In this document: positions 1 to 8,550 of the stretch, piece after piece
Numbering within the stretch: position 1 is the first letter of the stretch
How the letters are laid out: each line of letters begins with the position of its first letter
From: Chloroflexota bacterium
GTDB taxonomy: Bacteria > Chloroflexota > Anaerolineae > Aggregatilineales > Phototrophicaceae
DNA length: 64,000 nucleotides
Assembly: GCA_016223085.1 (NCBI GenBank)
Contig: JACRPS010000013.1
Location: 8,978 to 72,977, forward strand
Direction of reading: 5' to 3'
Made by a program: the position numbers and the translations under genes
Notes under the pieces: generated by a model
The model's database searches: none
Told to the model about the DNA's origin: nothing
The model's input: only the letters and a program-made list of their open reading frames with translations

Positions 1-127
1 CGCTGCAAACAAAGACCACCAGGAGAATCAGGCTGAGGACCAGCGCCCCCTCCTGCCCGCCGACCAGCGAACGAAGGTCGCTCCATGAAGAACGGCGCGA
101 ACCAACCCGTAGCGTTGCTGCTGTCAT
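1..127 (-). CDS. Sugar ABC transporter permease, N-terminal fragment
   Basis: Only the first 42 codons lie in the window. The start ATG (127-125) overlaps the stop of the ATPase gene as ATGA, so the two are probably translationally coupled. The visible part is a basic, polar head followed from about residue 28 by a hydrophobic stretch (ALVLSLILLVVFV) that looks like a first membrane helix. Sugar importers of the RbsA/RbsC type place the permease directly after the ATPase, so this is very likely the membrane subunit of the same importer, and from context a rhamnose permease. The identity rests on position and hydrophobicity, not on family motifs. Confidence 0.7.
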   Translation of the reverse strand, partial: MTAATLRVGSRRSSWSDLRSLVGGQEGALVLSLILLVVFVCS

Positions 128-1683
128 AATGCTTTACTTCCACTCAGTGCTGCTTCGGTTGCTGAACTGCCATTGGCGCTGATGCTTTCGCTCATCATGG
201 CGGTGGCGATACGCTCCTGCGTGGCTTCGTCCCGCGAGAACTCCGCGACAATCCTGCCACCGCGCATGACCAGGATGCGGTCGCTCATGCCCAGGATTTC
301 CGGCAGTTCGCTGGAAATCATCAGCACGGCCAGCCCTTCGCGCGCCAGTTCGCTCATCAGCCGGTGAATCTCGGCCTTCGCGCCCACGTCAATGCCACGC
401 GTGGGTTCGTCCATAATCAGGATGCGCGGCTTGCTCGCCAGCCACTTGCCCACGACGACTTTCTGCTGGTTGCCGCCGGACAGCTTGTTAACCACCTGTT
501 CCATACTGTAAGCGCGGATGTTCAACTGTTTGATGGTGCTGACGGCGAGGCTGCGTTCGGCACGGCGGTTGATAAAAATGCCCGCGCGGATGGCTTTCAG
601 TACCGACATGGACACGTTTTCACGGATGCGCATCTGCCGCACCAGCCCCTGCGTGCCGCGATCTTCCGGCACGTAGGCAATGCCATGATTCATGGCCTGG
701 CCGGGGTTTTTGATCGTCACCGGCTTGCCATCAATCAGGATTTCACCTGATTCCGCCGGGTTGATACCGAAGATAACCTGCGCTACTTCGCTGCGCCCCG
801 AACCAACCAGCCCGGCCAGCCCGACAATTTCGCCCGCGCAGATTTTGAAACTCACGTCGCGCGTCATCGGTTTGCGGGACAGGTGGCGCACTTCCAGCAC
901 CGGCGGTCCAATCTCGGTATCCAGCTTCGGGAACAGGTTGTCAATCGTGCGGCCAACCATCATGCTCACCAGATCATTTTCGGTGAGGGTTTTATCAACC
1001 GGTCGGGTGCCGACGTACTGCCCATCGCGCAGGACGGTCACGCGGTCGGCCAGTTCAAACACTTCGTGCAGGCGATGGCTGATGTAGATGATGCCCACAC
1101 CGCGTTCGCGCAGTTTCCGTACGATGTCAAACAGCCGCACCACGTCAGCTTCGGTCAGCGCCGCCGTTGGCTCGTCCATAATCAGGATGCGCGCGTTGAG
1201 CGACAGCGCCTTCGCAATTTCCACCCGCTGGCGGTTGCCGACGGTGAGCGTGCCCACCTTGCGCCGCACATCCAGATCGTGAATGTCGAGCGACGCCAGG
1301 ATTTCCCGCGCCTGTTCGTTGGCTTTGCCCCACTGCACTGCTTCAAACGGCCCAAACTTCCGGCGCGGCGCGTGGCCCATGAAGATGTTTTCCGCTACCG
1401 TCAGTTCCGGGTACAGGCTGAGTTCCTGGTAAATCGTGGCGATGCCGGCCTGCTGCGCCTCGCGCGGGTTGTTGAAGGACACCGGCTGACCGTCCAGCTT
1501 CATTGTGCCGGTGTCCGGCTTATGCACGCCGGAGATGATCTTAATCAGCGTGGACTTGCCGGCGCCGTTTTCCCCCAGCAGGGCGTGGACTTCCCCCGCG
1601 TTCACCTCAAAGTGAACGTTGTCCAGCGCCTTGACGCCGGGAAACTGCTTGCTGATGTTCTCCAGTTCGAGAATTGCTGCCAT
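124..1683 (-). CDS. Sugar ABC transporter ATPase, two fused nucleotide-binding domains (rhamnose type)
   Basis: This 519-residue protein has the layout of RbsA/MglA/XylG sugar importers, with two ATPase domains in one chain. Domain 1 has Walker A GENGAGKST (about residues 38-46) and Walker B LIMDEPTAAL. Domain 2 has a degenerate P-loop GLVGSGRSE, a signature LSGGNQQK and Walker B LIMDEPTRGID, as is normal in this family. It would power import of a monosaccharide through the permease whose gene overlaps its stop codon. Its neighbours encode every step of L-rhamnose breakdown, so rhamnose is the likely substrate (RhaT of the rhizobial-type system). Ribose or xylose transport cannot be excluded from sequence alone. 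An AAGGATGA sequence lies just before the ATG. Confidence 0.9.
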   Translation of the reverse strand: MAAILELENISKQFPGVKALDNVHFEVNAGEVHALLGENGAGKSTLIKIISGVHKPDTGTMKLDGQPVSFNNPREAQQAGIATIYQELSLYPELTVAENIFMGHAPRRKFGPFEAVQWGKANEQAREILASLDIHDLDVRRKVGTLTVGNRQRVEIAKALSLNARILIMDEPTAALTEADVVRLFDIVRKLRERGVGIIYISHRLHEVFELADRVTVLRDGQYVGTRPVDKTLTENDLVSMMVGRTIDNLFPKLDTEIGPPVLEVRHLSRKPMTRDVSFKICAGEIVGLAGLVGSGRSEVAQVIFGINPAESGEILIDGKPVTIKNPGQAMNHGIAYVPEDRGTQGLVRQMRIRENVSMSVLKAIRAGIFINRRAERSLAVSTIKQLNIRAYSMEQVVNKLSGGNQQKVVVGKWLASKPRILIMDEPTRGIDVGAKAEIHRLMSELAREGLAVLMISSELPEILGMSDRILVMRGGRIVAEFSRDEATQERIATAMMSESISANGSSATEAALSGSKAL

Positions 1684-1730
1684 TCATCCTTTTACTTTCT
1701 ACTGAAGCGCGCCCCCCGCGCCCGCTCTAT

Positions 1731-1860
1731 AGTCTTCAGTCTACAGTCTTCAGATTGTCTTTTACAGCTTCCAGAACGCCAGCCAAATTGCGGTTGAAGT
1801 CCCAAGTCATCCATCTTCGGTTCAATATGCTTGGACTGTAGACTGACGACTGGTGACTAT
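1731..1860. repeat. Two short 7-bp repeat arrays flanking the rhaB/ABC gap
   Basis: Bases 1731-1753 read AGTCTTC AGTCTAC AGTCTTC AG, and 1834-1860 read GACTGTA GACTGAC GACTGGT GACTAT. Both have an exact 7-base period with changes at fixed positions. The second array is inverted relative to the first and contains the stop codon of the rhamnulokinase gene (1857-1859). The rest of the 173-base gap shows no gene. Confidence 0.75.
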
Positions 1861-3296
1861 TTCACCACCAACAGACTCTTAAAGCGTTCGTACTGGTCTT
1901 CCCAGGCGGCCACGGTCTGCGGCTCGTAGGTGATGGTTTCGGCGCTGCGGCTGAGCATCGCACGCGCTTCCGCCAGCGTTTGAAATTCGCCCAGCGCCAT
2001 CAACTGCACCAGCGCGTTGCCCATCGCCGTCGCTTCGGCAGGGCCGGCCACAACCGGGCGGGCGATGGCATTGGCGACCATCTGGTTCAGCAGCCCATTG
2101 CGCGACCCGCCGCCGATGATGTGTAGCCGTTCGACCGGCTGACCCGACACGGCGACCAACTTATCCAGGAAATAACGGTACTTGTACGCCAGACTCTCGT
2201 AAATCGCGCGGGTCACCTGCCCCACTGTTTCCGGCTGCGGCTGGCCGGTGCGCTGGCAGAACGCCCGGATACGCGCCGGGAAGTCACCGGGCAGCAGGAA
2301 GTCCTTATCATCGGGGTCAAACAGTGACCGGAACGGCTCGGCGGCTTCGGCCAGTGCCGCCAGTTCGGCATACTCGTACCGTTTGCCGGTCTGTTCCTGC
2401 CACGTCAGGCGGCTCTGCTGAATCAGGTACAGGCCGGTGATGTTCCGCAGGAAGCGGAACCTGCCACCCACGCCGCCTTCGTTGGTGACATTCGCTTCAT
2501 AGGCGGCGTCGGTGATAACCGGCTGGTCGAGTTCCAATCCCAGCAGACTCCAGGTGCCGCTGCTGAGATAAGCATAATCCTTCGTTGTGGTCGGCACGGC
2601 GGCGACCGCGCTGCCGGTATCGTGGCAGGCGGGGGCAATCACCGGGATACCGTTGTAGTCACCCAATTTTGTCCCTGAAGGCACGATGTGCGGGAAAATG
2701 TGCGTTGGGATGCCGATGCGCGCCAGCAGGTCAGTATCCCACGTGCCCGTATGCGGGCTGTAAAACTGGGTCGTCGTGGCAATCGTGAATTCGCTGACGG
2801 TCGCGCCACTGAGCCAGTAATTCAGCAGGTCAGGCAGCATCAGGAATTTATCGGCAATCTCCAGGAGGGGGCTTTTCCGGCACGACAGACTGGCAAGCTG
2901 ATAGAGTGTGTTCAACTGCATGAACTGGATGCCGGTACGCTCAAATACTTCGCGGCGGGGCACACGCTCGAAGACCCAGTCCATCATGCCATCGGTGCGC
3001 GGGTCACGGTAATGCACCGGGTTTGACAGCAGGTTGCCGTCCCGGTCGAGCAGGGCAAAGTCCACGCCCCAGGTATCCACGCCAATCGAGCCGGCAGCGC
3101 CCACCGCTTTGATGCCATTGGTGATGTCCTGCCACAGCCGCAGGATGTCCCAGTACATCGTTTTGCCGACGGTCAGGCCGCCGGTCGGGAAGCGGTGTTT
3201 TTCTTCCAGTTGCAGGCGGTGGCCGTCGTAGCTCACCTGCATCACCCGCCCGGACTCCGCGCCCAGGTCAACCGCAATCACATTTTTTGAAGCCAT
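1857..3296 (-). CDS. rhaB: Rhamnulokinase (FGGY family)
   Basis: The product is a 479-residue FGGY-family carbohydrate kinase that phosphorylates L-rhamnulose to rhamnulose 1-phosphate. Visible marks are the N-terminal phosphate loop VDLGAESGRV, the sugar-site segment GVDTWGVDFALLD, and the C-terminal nucleotide segment GGGSRNGLLNQ. Length and the ESGR variant of the first motif fit rhamnulokinases better than xylulo- or glycerol kinases. I start at the ATG at 3296 (MASKN...). The frame stays open for 24 more codons upstream, but that part is only translated palindromic repeat. The gene lies between the importer ATPase and the rhamnulose-1-phosphate aldolase on the same strand, which supports the assignment. 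Confidence 0.92.
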   Translation of the reverse strand: MASKNVIAVDLGAESGRVMQVSYDGHRLQLEEKHRFPTGGLTVGKTMYWDILRLWQDITNGIKAVGAAGSIGVDTWGVDFALLDRDGNLLSNPVHYRDPRTDGMMDWVFERVPRREVFERTGIQFMQLNTLYQLASLSCRKSPLLEIADKFLMLPDLLNYWLSGATVSEFTIATTTQFYSPHTGTWDTDLLARIGIPTHIFPHIVPSGTKLGDYNGIPVIAPACHDTGSAVAAVPTTTKDYAYLSSGTWSLLGLELDQPVITDAAYEANVTNEGGVGGRFRFLRNITGLYLIQQSRLTWQEQTGKRYEYAELAALAEAAEPFRSLFDPDDKDFLLPGDFPARIRAFCQRTGQPQPETVGQVTRAIYESLAYKYRYFLDKLVAVSGQPVERLHIIGGGSRNGLLNQMVANAIARPVVAGPAEATAMGNALVQLMALGEFQTLAEARAMLSRSAETITYEPQTVAAWEDQYERFKSLLVVK

Positions 3297-3336
3297 GTTG
3301 CCTGCAAACCCTATTTGCGATAAACCTTTTTTTACT

Positions 3337-3362
3337 GGGGACACGATATATCGTGTCCCTAC
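3337..3362. repeat. GTAGGG-family palindrome, core GATATATC
   Basis: An almost perfect dyad (GGGACACGATA/TATCGTGTCCC plus TAC) sits just upstream of rhaB. Read on the minus strand it extends the rhaB frame with the residues GTRYIVSP. Confidence 0.85.
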
Positions 3363-3381
3363 GATCACCTGTTGTTTTCCG

Positions 3382-3410
3382 CAGGGGTGGGTTTATAAAC
3401 CCGCCCCTAC
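3382..3410. repeat. GTAGGG-family palindrome, core GTTTATAAAC
   Basis: A dyad AGGGGTGGGTTTATAAACCCGCCCCT with one mismatch, placed between rhaB and the rhaD gene and 20 bases from the previous copy, which has a different core. Confidence 0.85.
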
Positions 3411-3432
3411 ATCACGGTCGTTTCTGCCGCCG

Positions 3433-5496
3433 TTACCGCACATAGGCGGTTGGCACGCCGCCATCTACCGTCAAAATGCCGCCGGTGGTCTTGGCGCTGC
3501 GCGGCCCGGCCAGGAAGGCAATCGCTTCCGCCACGTCTTCCGGCAGAATTTCGACCTTGAGCGTATTGCGCTGACGGTAGTAGTCGTTCAGGTCGTCTTC
3601 CTTAATCCCGTACTGTTTCGCCCGCGCTTCTTTCCACTGGCTGTCCCAGATGCCGGAGCCGCGAATCACCGCGTCCGGCAGCACGCTGTTCACGCGAATA
3701 CCATATGGCCCGCCTTCTTCCGCCAGGCTGCGCGCCAGATGGAGTTCCGCCGCTTTGGCCGCGCTGTAGGCGGTCGCGCCCTTGCCGGGGCTGATGCTGT
3801 TTTTGCTGCCAACAAACACCATCGCGCCGCCGATGCCCTGCGCCTTCATCACCTTAAATGCTTCCCGCGCCATCAGGAAGTAGCCGGTCGCCAGGATGTC
3901 CATGTTCTTCTGCCACATCTCCAGCGTGGTGTCCTCGATGGCCGCGCCGCCGGCGATACCGGCATTGTTCACCAGCACGTCCAGCCCGCCGTAGGCCAAA
4001 ACGGTCTGCCGCAGGGTTTCGATCACGGCGGCCTCGTCAGTTACATCGGTATGCGTCGCAATCGCCCGTTTGAAGCCGAACTGCCTGGTAATGTCAGCAG
4101 CGACGGTTTCCGCGCCCTCGCGGTTGATGTCTGCCACGACGACATGCGCGCCGTCCTGCGCCAGCCGGTAGGCGGTGGCCCGGCCAATGCCGCTGGCCGC
4201 GCCGGTAATCAGCACCACCTTGCCGGCGAAGTCACGGGGCGGGGGCGCAAGTTTGAGCTTGTACAGTTCCAGCGGCCAGTATTCGATGTCGTAGGCTTCC
4301 TTCGCCGTCAGGCTGGTGAAGCCGCCCAGCGCCTCGCTGCCGCCAATGACCTCAATCGCCCGGTGGTACAACTGGCGGCTGACGTCGGCGTTCTGCGCGT
4401 CCTTGCCGGTGTTGACCATGCCCAGGCCGGGAATGAGAATCACACGCGGCGCGGGGTTGCCCATCTCGTCGCCGGGTTCCCTGTTGGTTTCAAAGTAGTC
4501 GCGGTAACGCTGCTCATAGGCGGCGATGCCGTCTTTAACTTGCGCTTTCAGCGCCTCCACACCGTCGGCGGGTTTCCAGTCCACGTACAACGGCTGGCGT
4601 TTGACGTGGACCAGATGGTCGGGGCAGGCCGCGCCAAGCTGGCTGACGGTGCCGGTTTGCTCGCTGCCGACCATGTCCAGCACGACGTCGCTGTCGTCGT
4701 AGCTCAAAATCGCGCTGGCGTGCTGCGAGGCTGCCCCGCGAATGACGGGCAGCACTTCAGCCATGATGTTCCGGCGTTCCTCGGTGTTTAAGGCGGGAAC
4801 GGTCAGCGCGCCGAATACGCGCTTGCCCCTGCGCTGCGCCTGAATGTAATCTTCCGCTTCCTGAATGATGCGGATGGTATTGTCGTAGCAGGTTTTGGAG
4901 TCATCGGCCCAGGTGACAAGGCCGTGTTTGCCCATCACCACACATTCGATCTGCGGATTCTCGCGGACTTTCTGCCCGATCCACTTGCTGAGCGTGAAGC
5001 CGGGGCGGATATACGGCACAAATGCCATGCGCTCGCCATACACGGCGCGGGCCGTCGCTTCCGCGTCTGGCGAACAGGCGAGGCTGATGACCGCGTCCGG
5101 ATGGGTGTGGTCAACGTGTTTATAGGGCACAAAGGCATGTAGCAGCGTTTCGATACTCTGGCGCGGGCGGCCCGGCTCGAAGGCAGTGCGATTGAGATAC
5201 TCAATCATCTCCTCGTCGGTCATGGCTTCACGCTGGAACAGCGGCTCGATCTCAGCCAGCCGCAGCAGGGCAAACCCCTTTTCCTTGATCGTTGCCACGT
5301 CCGACCCGGACGCTTTCACCGCCAGCACGGTTGTTTCACGGCCAACGTGATCCGTGCAGGTCAGCTTGGCGCTGGTGTTGCCGCCGTAAATGTTGACAAC
5401 GGCGCGGTCACGCCCTAACAGATTGCTCCGGTAAACCAGCCCATCGAGATCAGGCAGGCGTCTGGCGTCTTCATCATTCCACAGGTTCTGCGGCAT
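3433..5496 (-). CDS. rhaD: Bifunctional rhamnulose-1-phosphate aldolase / short-chain dehydrogenase
   Basis: The 687-residue protein fuses two enzymes. Residues about 1-410 are a class II (zinc) aldolase, with the metal-binding HTH at 130-132 and another candidate histidine at 191 (GKHGLVTW). Residues about 425-687 are a short-chain dehydrogenase, with the nucleotide motif TGAASGIG at 431, NNAG near 510, Ser564 and the catalytic YSAAK at 577-581. In the known RhaD-ADH family the first half splits rhamnulose 1-phosphate into DHAP and L-lactaldehyde and the second half oxidises the lactaldehyde. The neighbours rhaB and the rhaI-like gene complete the route. It starts at an ATG with only a weak ribosome site. 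Confidence 0.93.
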   Translation of the reverse strand: MPQNLWNDEDARRLPDLDGLVYRSNLLGRDRAVVNIYGGNTSAKLTCTDHVGRETTVLAVKASGSDVATIKEKGFALLRLAEIEPLFQREAMTDEEMIEYLNRTAFEPGRPRQSIETLLHAFVPYKHVDHTHPDAVISLACSPDAEATARAVYGERMAFVPYIRPGFTLSKWIGQKVRENPQIECVVMGKHGLVTWADDSKTCYDNTIRIIQEAEDYIQAQRRGKRVFGALTVPALNTEERRNIMAEVLPVIRGAASQHASAILSYDDSDVVLDMVGSEQTGTVSQLGAACPDHLVHVKRQPLYVDWKPADGVEALKAQVKDGIAAYEQRYRDYFETNREPGDEMGNPAPRVILIPGLGMVNTGKDAQNADVSRQLYHRAIEVIGGSEALGGFTSLTAKEAYDIEYWPLELYKLKLAPPPRDFAGKVVLITGAASGIGRATAYRLAQDGAHVVVADINREGAETVAADITRQFGFKRAIATHTDVTDEAAVIETLRQTVLAYGGLDVLVNNAGIAGGAAIEDTTLEMWQKNMDILATGYFLMAREAFKVMKAQGIGGAMVFVGSKNSISPGKGATAYSAAKAAELHLARSLAEEGGPYGIRVNSVLPDAVIRGSGIWDSQWKEARAKQYGIKEDDLNDYYRQRNTLKVEILPEDVAEAIAFLAGPRSAKTTGGILTVDGGVPTAYVR

Positions 5497-5579
5497 GCTT
5501 CAATCCATCTTATTTAATAAAATCGGCACGTCTAACGAGTCCCTTTTCACCCAAATTTTAAGGTCTTTAAAACGAACAA

Positions 5580-5600
5580 CTGACAACTGAGGATTGATAA
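5580..5600. repeat. Three-unit 7-bp repeat array
   Basis: CTGACAA CTGAGGA TTGATAA lies in the 176-base gap between rhaD and the regulator gene. The rest of this gap is AT-rich and probably holds the rhaD promoter, but I cannot place -35 and -10 boxes with confidence. Confidence 0.6.
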
Positions 5601-5672
5601 CTTTGTTTCGTTTGCTTTCAATTTATAACGCAGCCGAAAGCGGTTGTCAACATTGAGAAAAATGGCGCAACG

Positions 5673-6461
5673 TTACGGACGTTCGACGGAAACGCAGTCT
5701 ACTACTGTCCCTGCCGCCCGGAACTGGTCAACCATCTCTCCTGGCGCATTGTCGGTGGTGATGATACGCGCTACGTCCCGCGCGTCCTGGTAAGTATATG
5801 GCGCGATCTGCCCCCATTTGCTGCTGTCCACCACAATCACCGGCTGGATACAGCGGCGAATCAGCGTGCGTTTGATTTCGGCTTCATCGTGGCTGATTTC
5901 GGTGATGCCGGCTTCCCAGGTCACGCCGCGCGCGCCAAAAAAGCCGATATTAAGATTGATGGTGGGCAGCGTATCCACCATCCCGTTAATCGAAACCGAA
6001 TCCCGCCGCAGCCTGCCGGCGGGCAGCAGCACCTGAATCCGGGGTGTATGCAGGAACGCCTGGGCGATAATCAGGCTATTGGTGACGACGGTCAGGCTAT
6101 CGAAGCGTTTGAGATAGGGTGTGATAGCATACGAGGTGGTGCTGGCGTCGAGCGCGATGGCATAACCATCCTGCACCAGAGCTGCCGCCGCCCGGCCAAT
6201 CGCGTCCTTCTCCGCGTGGAGTTTTTCCCGCCTTGTTTCAAACGAAAGTTCCGCAATCGGTGGTGGCGTCGAGCGTAACACCGCACCACCGTAGGTGCGT
6301 TCCAGTAGTCCTTCTTCTTCCAGCGCCCGCAAATCCTGCCGGATGGTGACGGTGCTAACACTGAGGGCATCGCTGAGCGCGTTGACCGAAACACGCCCGT
6401 GCTGCTTCAGCAGTTCCAGGATATTTCGTCGTCGTTCCTCGAGGAACAAAGGTTCCGCCAT
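5673..6461 (-). CDS. DeoR/GlpR-family transcriptional regulator of the rhamnose genes
   Basis: The 262-residue protein has the standard DeoR layout. An N-terminal winged helix-turn-helix spans about residues 10-60 (ILELLKQHGRVSVNALSDAL, then TVTIRQDLRALEEEGLLERT and the YGGAV end mark), followed by a sugar-phosphate sensor domain with DASTTSYAI and a VVDSSKWG segment. DeoR proteins are usually repressors released by a phosphorylated sugar. It is encoded head-to-head with rhamnose isomerase and upstream of rhaD-rhaB on its own strand, so it most likely controls both transcripts. The effector is not shown by the sequence; rhamnulose 1-phosphate is a guess. Confidence 0.88.
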   Translation of the reverse strand: MAEPLFLEERRRNILELLKQHGRVSVNALSDALSVSTVTIRQDLRALEEEGLLERTYGGAVLRSTPPPIAELSFETRREKLHAEKDAIGRAAAALVQDGYAIALDASTTSYAITPYLKRFDSLTVVTNSLIIAQAFLHTPRIQVLLPAGRLRRDSVSINGMVDTLPTINLNIGFFGARGVTWEAGITEISHDEAEIKRTLIRRCIQPVIVVDSSKWGQIAPYTYQDARDVARIITTDNAPGEMVDQFRAAGTVVDCVSVERP

Positions 6462-6465
6462 AAAC

Positions 6466-6494
6466 TTGACACAGCTTTCACTCAGACATAAACT
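6466..6494 (+). promoter_or_regulatory. Predicted sigma-70 promoter of the rhamnose isomerase gene
   Basis: TTGACA (6466-6471) and TAAACT (6489-6494) are separated by 17 bases. The spacer contains TTTCA and downstream sequence holds TGAAGG and TGAAA, half-sites of the kind DeoR proteins bind, so the regulator may act here. The operator part is inference. Confidence 0.6.
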
Positions 6495-6557
6495 GAAGGA
6501 AAATGAAACCTATATCTCCTCTATTGTACCGCTTTTTCAGCAAAGGGAAACCTCCTC

Positions 6558-7772
6558 ATGGACTATAAAGCTGATTATGACCGTCTGGCGGACCGTCTGG
6601 CGCAGCAAAATGTGGACGTGAACGCCGTGAAGGAAAAGCTGAAACGCCAGCACATCGAAACGCCGTCGTGGGGCTATGGCAACAGCGGCACGCGCTTTAA
6701 GGTGTTTGCCTGGCAGGGGGCGGCGCGTAACGTCTGGGAGCGGATCCAGGACGCGGCCTATATCCACAAGCTGTCGGGTATCGCGCCTTCGATTGCCATT
6801 CACATTCCCTGGGACAAGGTGGACGACTACGGCGCGATGAAGCAGTATGCCGCTGAGCAAGGCATCGCCATCGGCGCGGTGAATCCCAACCTGTTCCAGG
6901 ACGACCAGTACAAACTGGGCAGCATTACCCATCCGTCCGCCAGCGTGCGTGAGGAAGCGATTGCGCACATGGTCGAATGCTGCGAGATCATGGCGAAGGT
7001 GGACAGCGGCCTGCTGAGCCTGTGGTTTGCTGACGGCACGAATTACGCCGGGCAGGACAGCATCCGCGAGCGCAAGCACCGCATGGAAGACGCGCTGCGC
7101 CAGGTGTACCCGAACCTGCCCGCCGGGTCGCGCATGTTGATCGAGTACAAGTTCTTTGAACCGGCCTTCTATCACACCGATCTGGCAGACTGGGGCATGT
7201 CGTATGCCACCGCGCTGAAACTGGGCAATCAGGCGCAGGTGCTGGTGGACACCGGCCACCACGCGCAGGGCACGAACATCGCGCACATTGTCGCCTTCCT
7301 GTTGGATGAAGGGCGGTTGGGCGGCTTCCACTTCAACGCGCGGCGCTACGCCGACGACGATTTGATCGTTGGCACCAACAACCCGTTTGAACTGTTCGAG
7401 ATTTACAACGAACTGGTGGCGGCGGGCGAGGGCGCGAAGGATGTGGCCTACATGATTGACCAGAGCCACAACATCGAACCGAAGCTGGAAGCGATGCTGG
7501 TCAGCGTGCTGAACTGCCAGACGGCCTACGCCAAAGCATTGATCGTTGACCGCGAGACGCTGCGCGAACGCCAGTTGGCCGGGGACGTGCTGGGCGCGCA
7601 CAGCGTGCTGGTGGACGCCTTCCAGACCGACGTGCGTCCGCTGCTGATGCAGGTGCGGGAAGAACTGGGCGTGCCGGTAGACCCTATCGCCGCTTACCGC
7701 GCCGATACCTACGCGCAAAAAGTGGCGGACGAGCGCGGCCTCGCCATGACCACCGGCGGCGCGATAGGGTAA
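6558..7772 (+). CDS. rhaI: L-rhamnose isomerase (RhaI type)
   Basis: The 404-residue protein converts L-rhamnose to L-rhamnulose, the first step of the pathway encoded around it. It resembles the Rhizobium/Pseudomonas RhaI family rather than the shorter or longer RhaA types, with an opening [13 protein letters not shown] and a TIM-barrel with likely metal ligands in [18 protein letters not shown] and [14 protein letters not shown]. It is transcribed away from the DeoR-type regulator from a good promoter at 6466-6494. The ATG at 6558 follows AAAGGG at a distance of about 10 bases. A rhamnose-pathway assignment is strong because kinase, aldolase and transporter genes are adjacent. Confidence 0.92.
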   Translation: MDYKADYDRLADRLAQQNVDVNAVKEKLKRQHIETPSWGYGNSGTRFKVFAWQGAARNVWERIQDAAYIHKLSGIAPSIAIHIPWDKVDDYGAMKQYAAEQGIAIGAVNPNLFQDDQYKLGSITHPSASVREEAIAHMVECCEIMAKVDSGLLSLWFADGTNYAGQDSIRERKHRMEDALRQVYPNLPAGSRMLIEYKFFEPAFYHTDLADWGMSYATALKLGNQAQVLVDTGHHAQGTNIAHIVAFLLDEGRLGGFHFNARRYADDDLIVGTNNPFELFEIYNELVAAGEGAKDVAYMIDQSHNIEPKLEAMLVSVLNCQTAYAKALIVDRETLRERQLAGDVLGAHSVLVDAFQTDVRPLLMQVREELGVPVDPIAAYRADTYAQKVADERGLAMTTGGAIG

Positions 7773-7782
7773 GCGTAAAAGC

Positions 7783-7863
7783 GTAACACAGAGGCACAGA
7801 GACACAGAGGTACAGAGAACAATTCTTTCTCTGTGCCTCTGAACCTCAGAGTCTCTGTGTTAT
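7783..7863. repeat. Imperfect 80-bp hairpin repeat (ACACAGAG family)
   Basis: The left arm starts GTAACACAGAGGCACAGAG and the right arm ends CTCTGTGCC...CTCTGTGTTATG around an AT-rich loop. It lies between the converging ends of rhaI and the HAD gene. A second copy is at 8471-8544 and a half copy near 43140. Confidence 0.8.
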
Positions 7864-8441
7864 GTTTTTGACTATCTCCACCGAAAATTCTTCCAGCGAC
7901 TCAATCTGACGGTGCGCCAGCGCCGCCACTTCCGGCGATAGCGGAAATCGATGCCGACGGCGCGTTCCGGCGGCACGTTCAGCCGCCGCAGCGTTTCGAT
8001 ATACACGTCCGGCGCGGGTTTGCCGTTAGGCATATCGTCGGCGTAGACAATCGCCTCGAATACGCCATCCAGCCCGGTCAGCTTCATCACGTGGTTGATG
8101 ATCTGCCGGGGTGAACCGGACGCCAGCGCCACTTTATACGCGCTGGCCGCTTTGTGAACCGCTTCCACCGCGCCGGGGCGCAGCGGCAGCCGCTGGTCAT
8201 AATGCGCGATCACACGGGCGATCACGTCTTCCATCACCATTTCAACTGATGTGTCCAGCCCCAGCCGTTCGCGCATGACCTCCGCCCATTCAATCGTGTT
8301 CCGTCCCATCGCTAACCGCTGGTCGGCGTCGGACCAGACCTTGCCCAGATCGCGGGCGTATTCCTGGCGTGACAGCAGCCAGTACACTTCGCTGTCCACC
8401 AGCACACCATCCATGTCAAAAATCACGGCCTCAATCGGCAT
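7846..8441 (-). pseudogene. HAD-family sugar phosphatase/phosphoglucomutase, internally deleted and frameshifted
   Basis: The first 170 or so codons are an intact HAD hydrolase of the beta-phosphoglucomutase subfamily: nucleophile motif FDMDGVLVDSE, the SGSPRQ motif, and NGKPAPDVY with its lysine. After PPERAVGI the expected acidic motif (EDSxNG...AAGM) is missing and the frame continues into a basic nonsense tail that stops at 7872. In another frame the sequence carries on sensibly as RFPLSPEVAALAHRQIESLEEF and stops at 7846. About 20 codons plus a frame shift are therefore missing at the junction near base 7950, where the shared bases CGA could mark the join. Without motif IV the product should be inactive. 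It could be a real deletion or an assembly error. Confidence 0.8.
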
Positions 8442-8470
8442 ATCGTTTAGTCCTCAGTTTAAGAAAAAGC

Positions 8471-8544
8471 ATAACACGGAGACACAAAGGCTCAGAGGCA
8501 CAGAGGTTTTCCTGTTTCTCTCTGTGTCTTTGCGCCTCTGTGTT
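8471..8544. repeat. Imperfect 74-bp hairpin repeat (ACACAGAG family)
   Basis: Left arm ATAACACGGAGACACAAAGG, right arm TCTGTGTCTTTGCGCCTCTG. It is the same family as 7783-7863 but diverged, and fills the gap between the PfkB kinase and the HAD gene. Confidence 0.8.
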
Positions 8545-8550
8545 GAAGTA

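Noticed and set aside
3295-4791. Long reading frame on the plus strand opposite rhaD (498 codons)
   Set aside because: It is fully antisense to a well-supported enzyme gene, has no family motifs, and its composition (His, Arg, Ala, Val) is what a GC-rich complementary frame gives.
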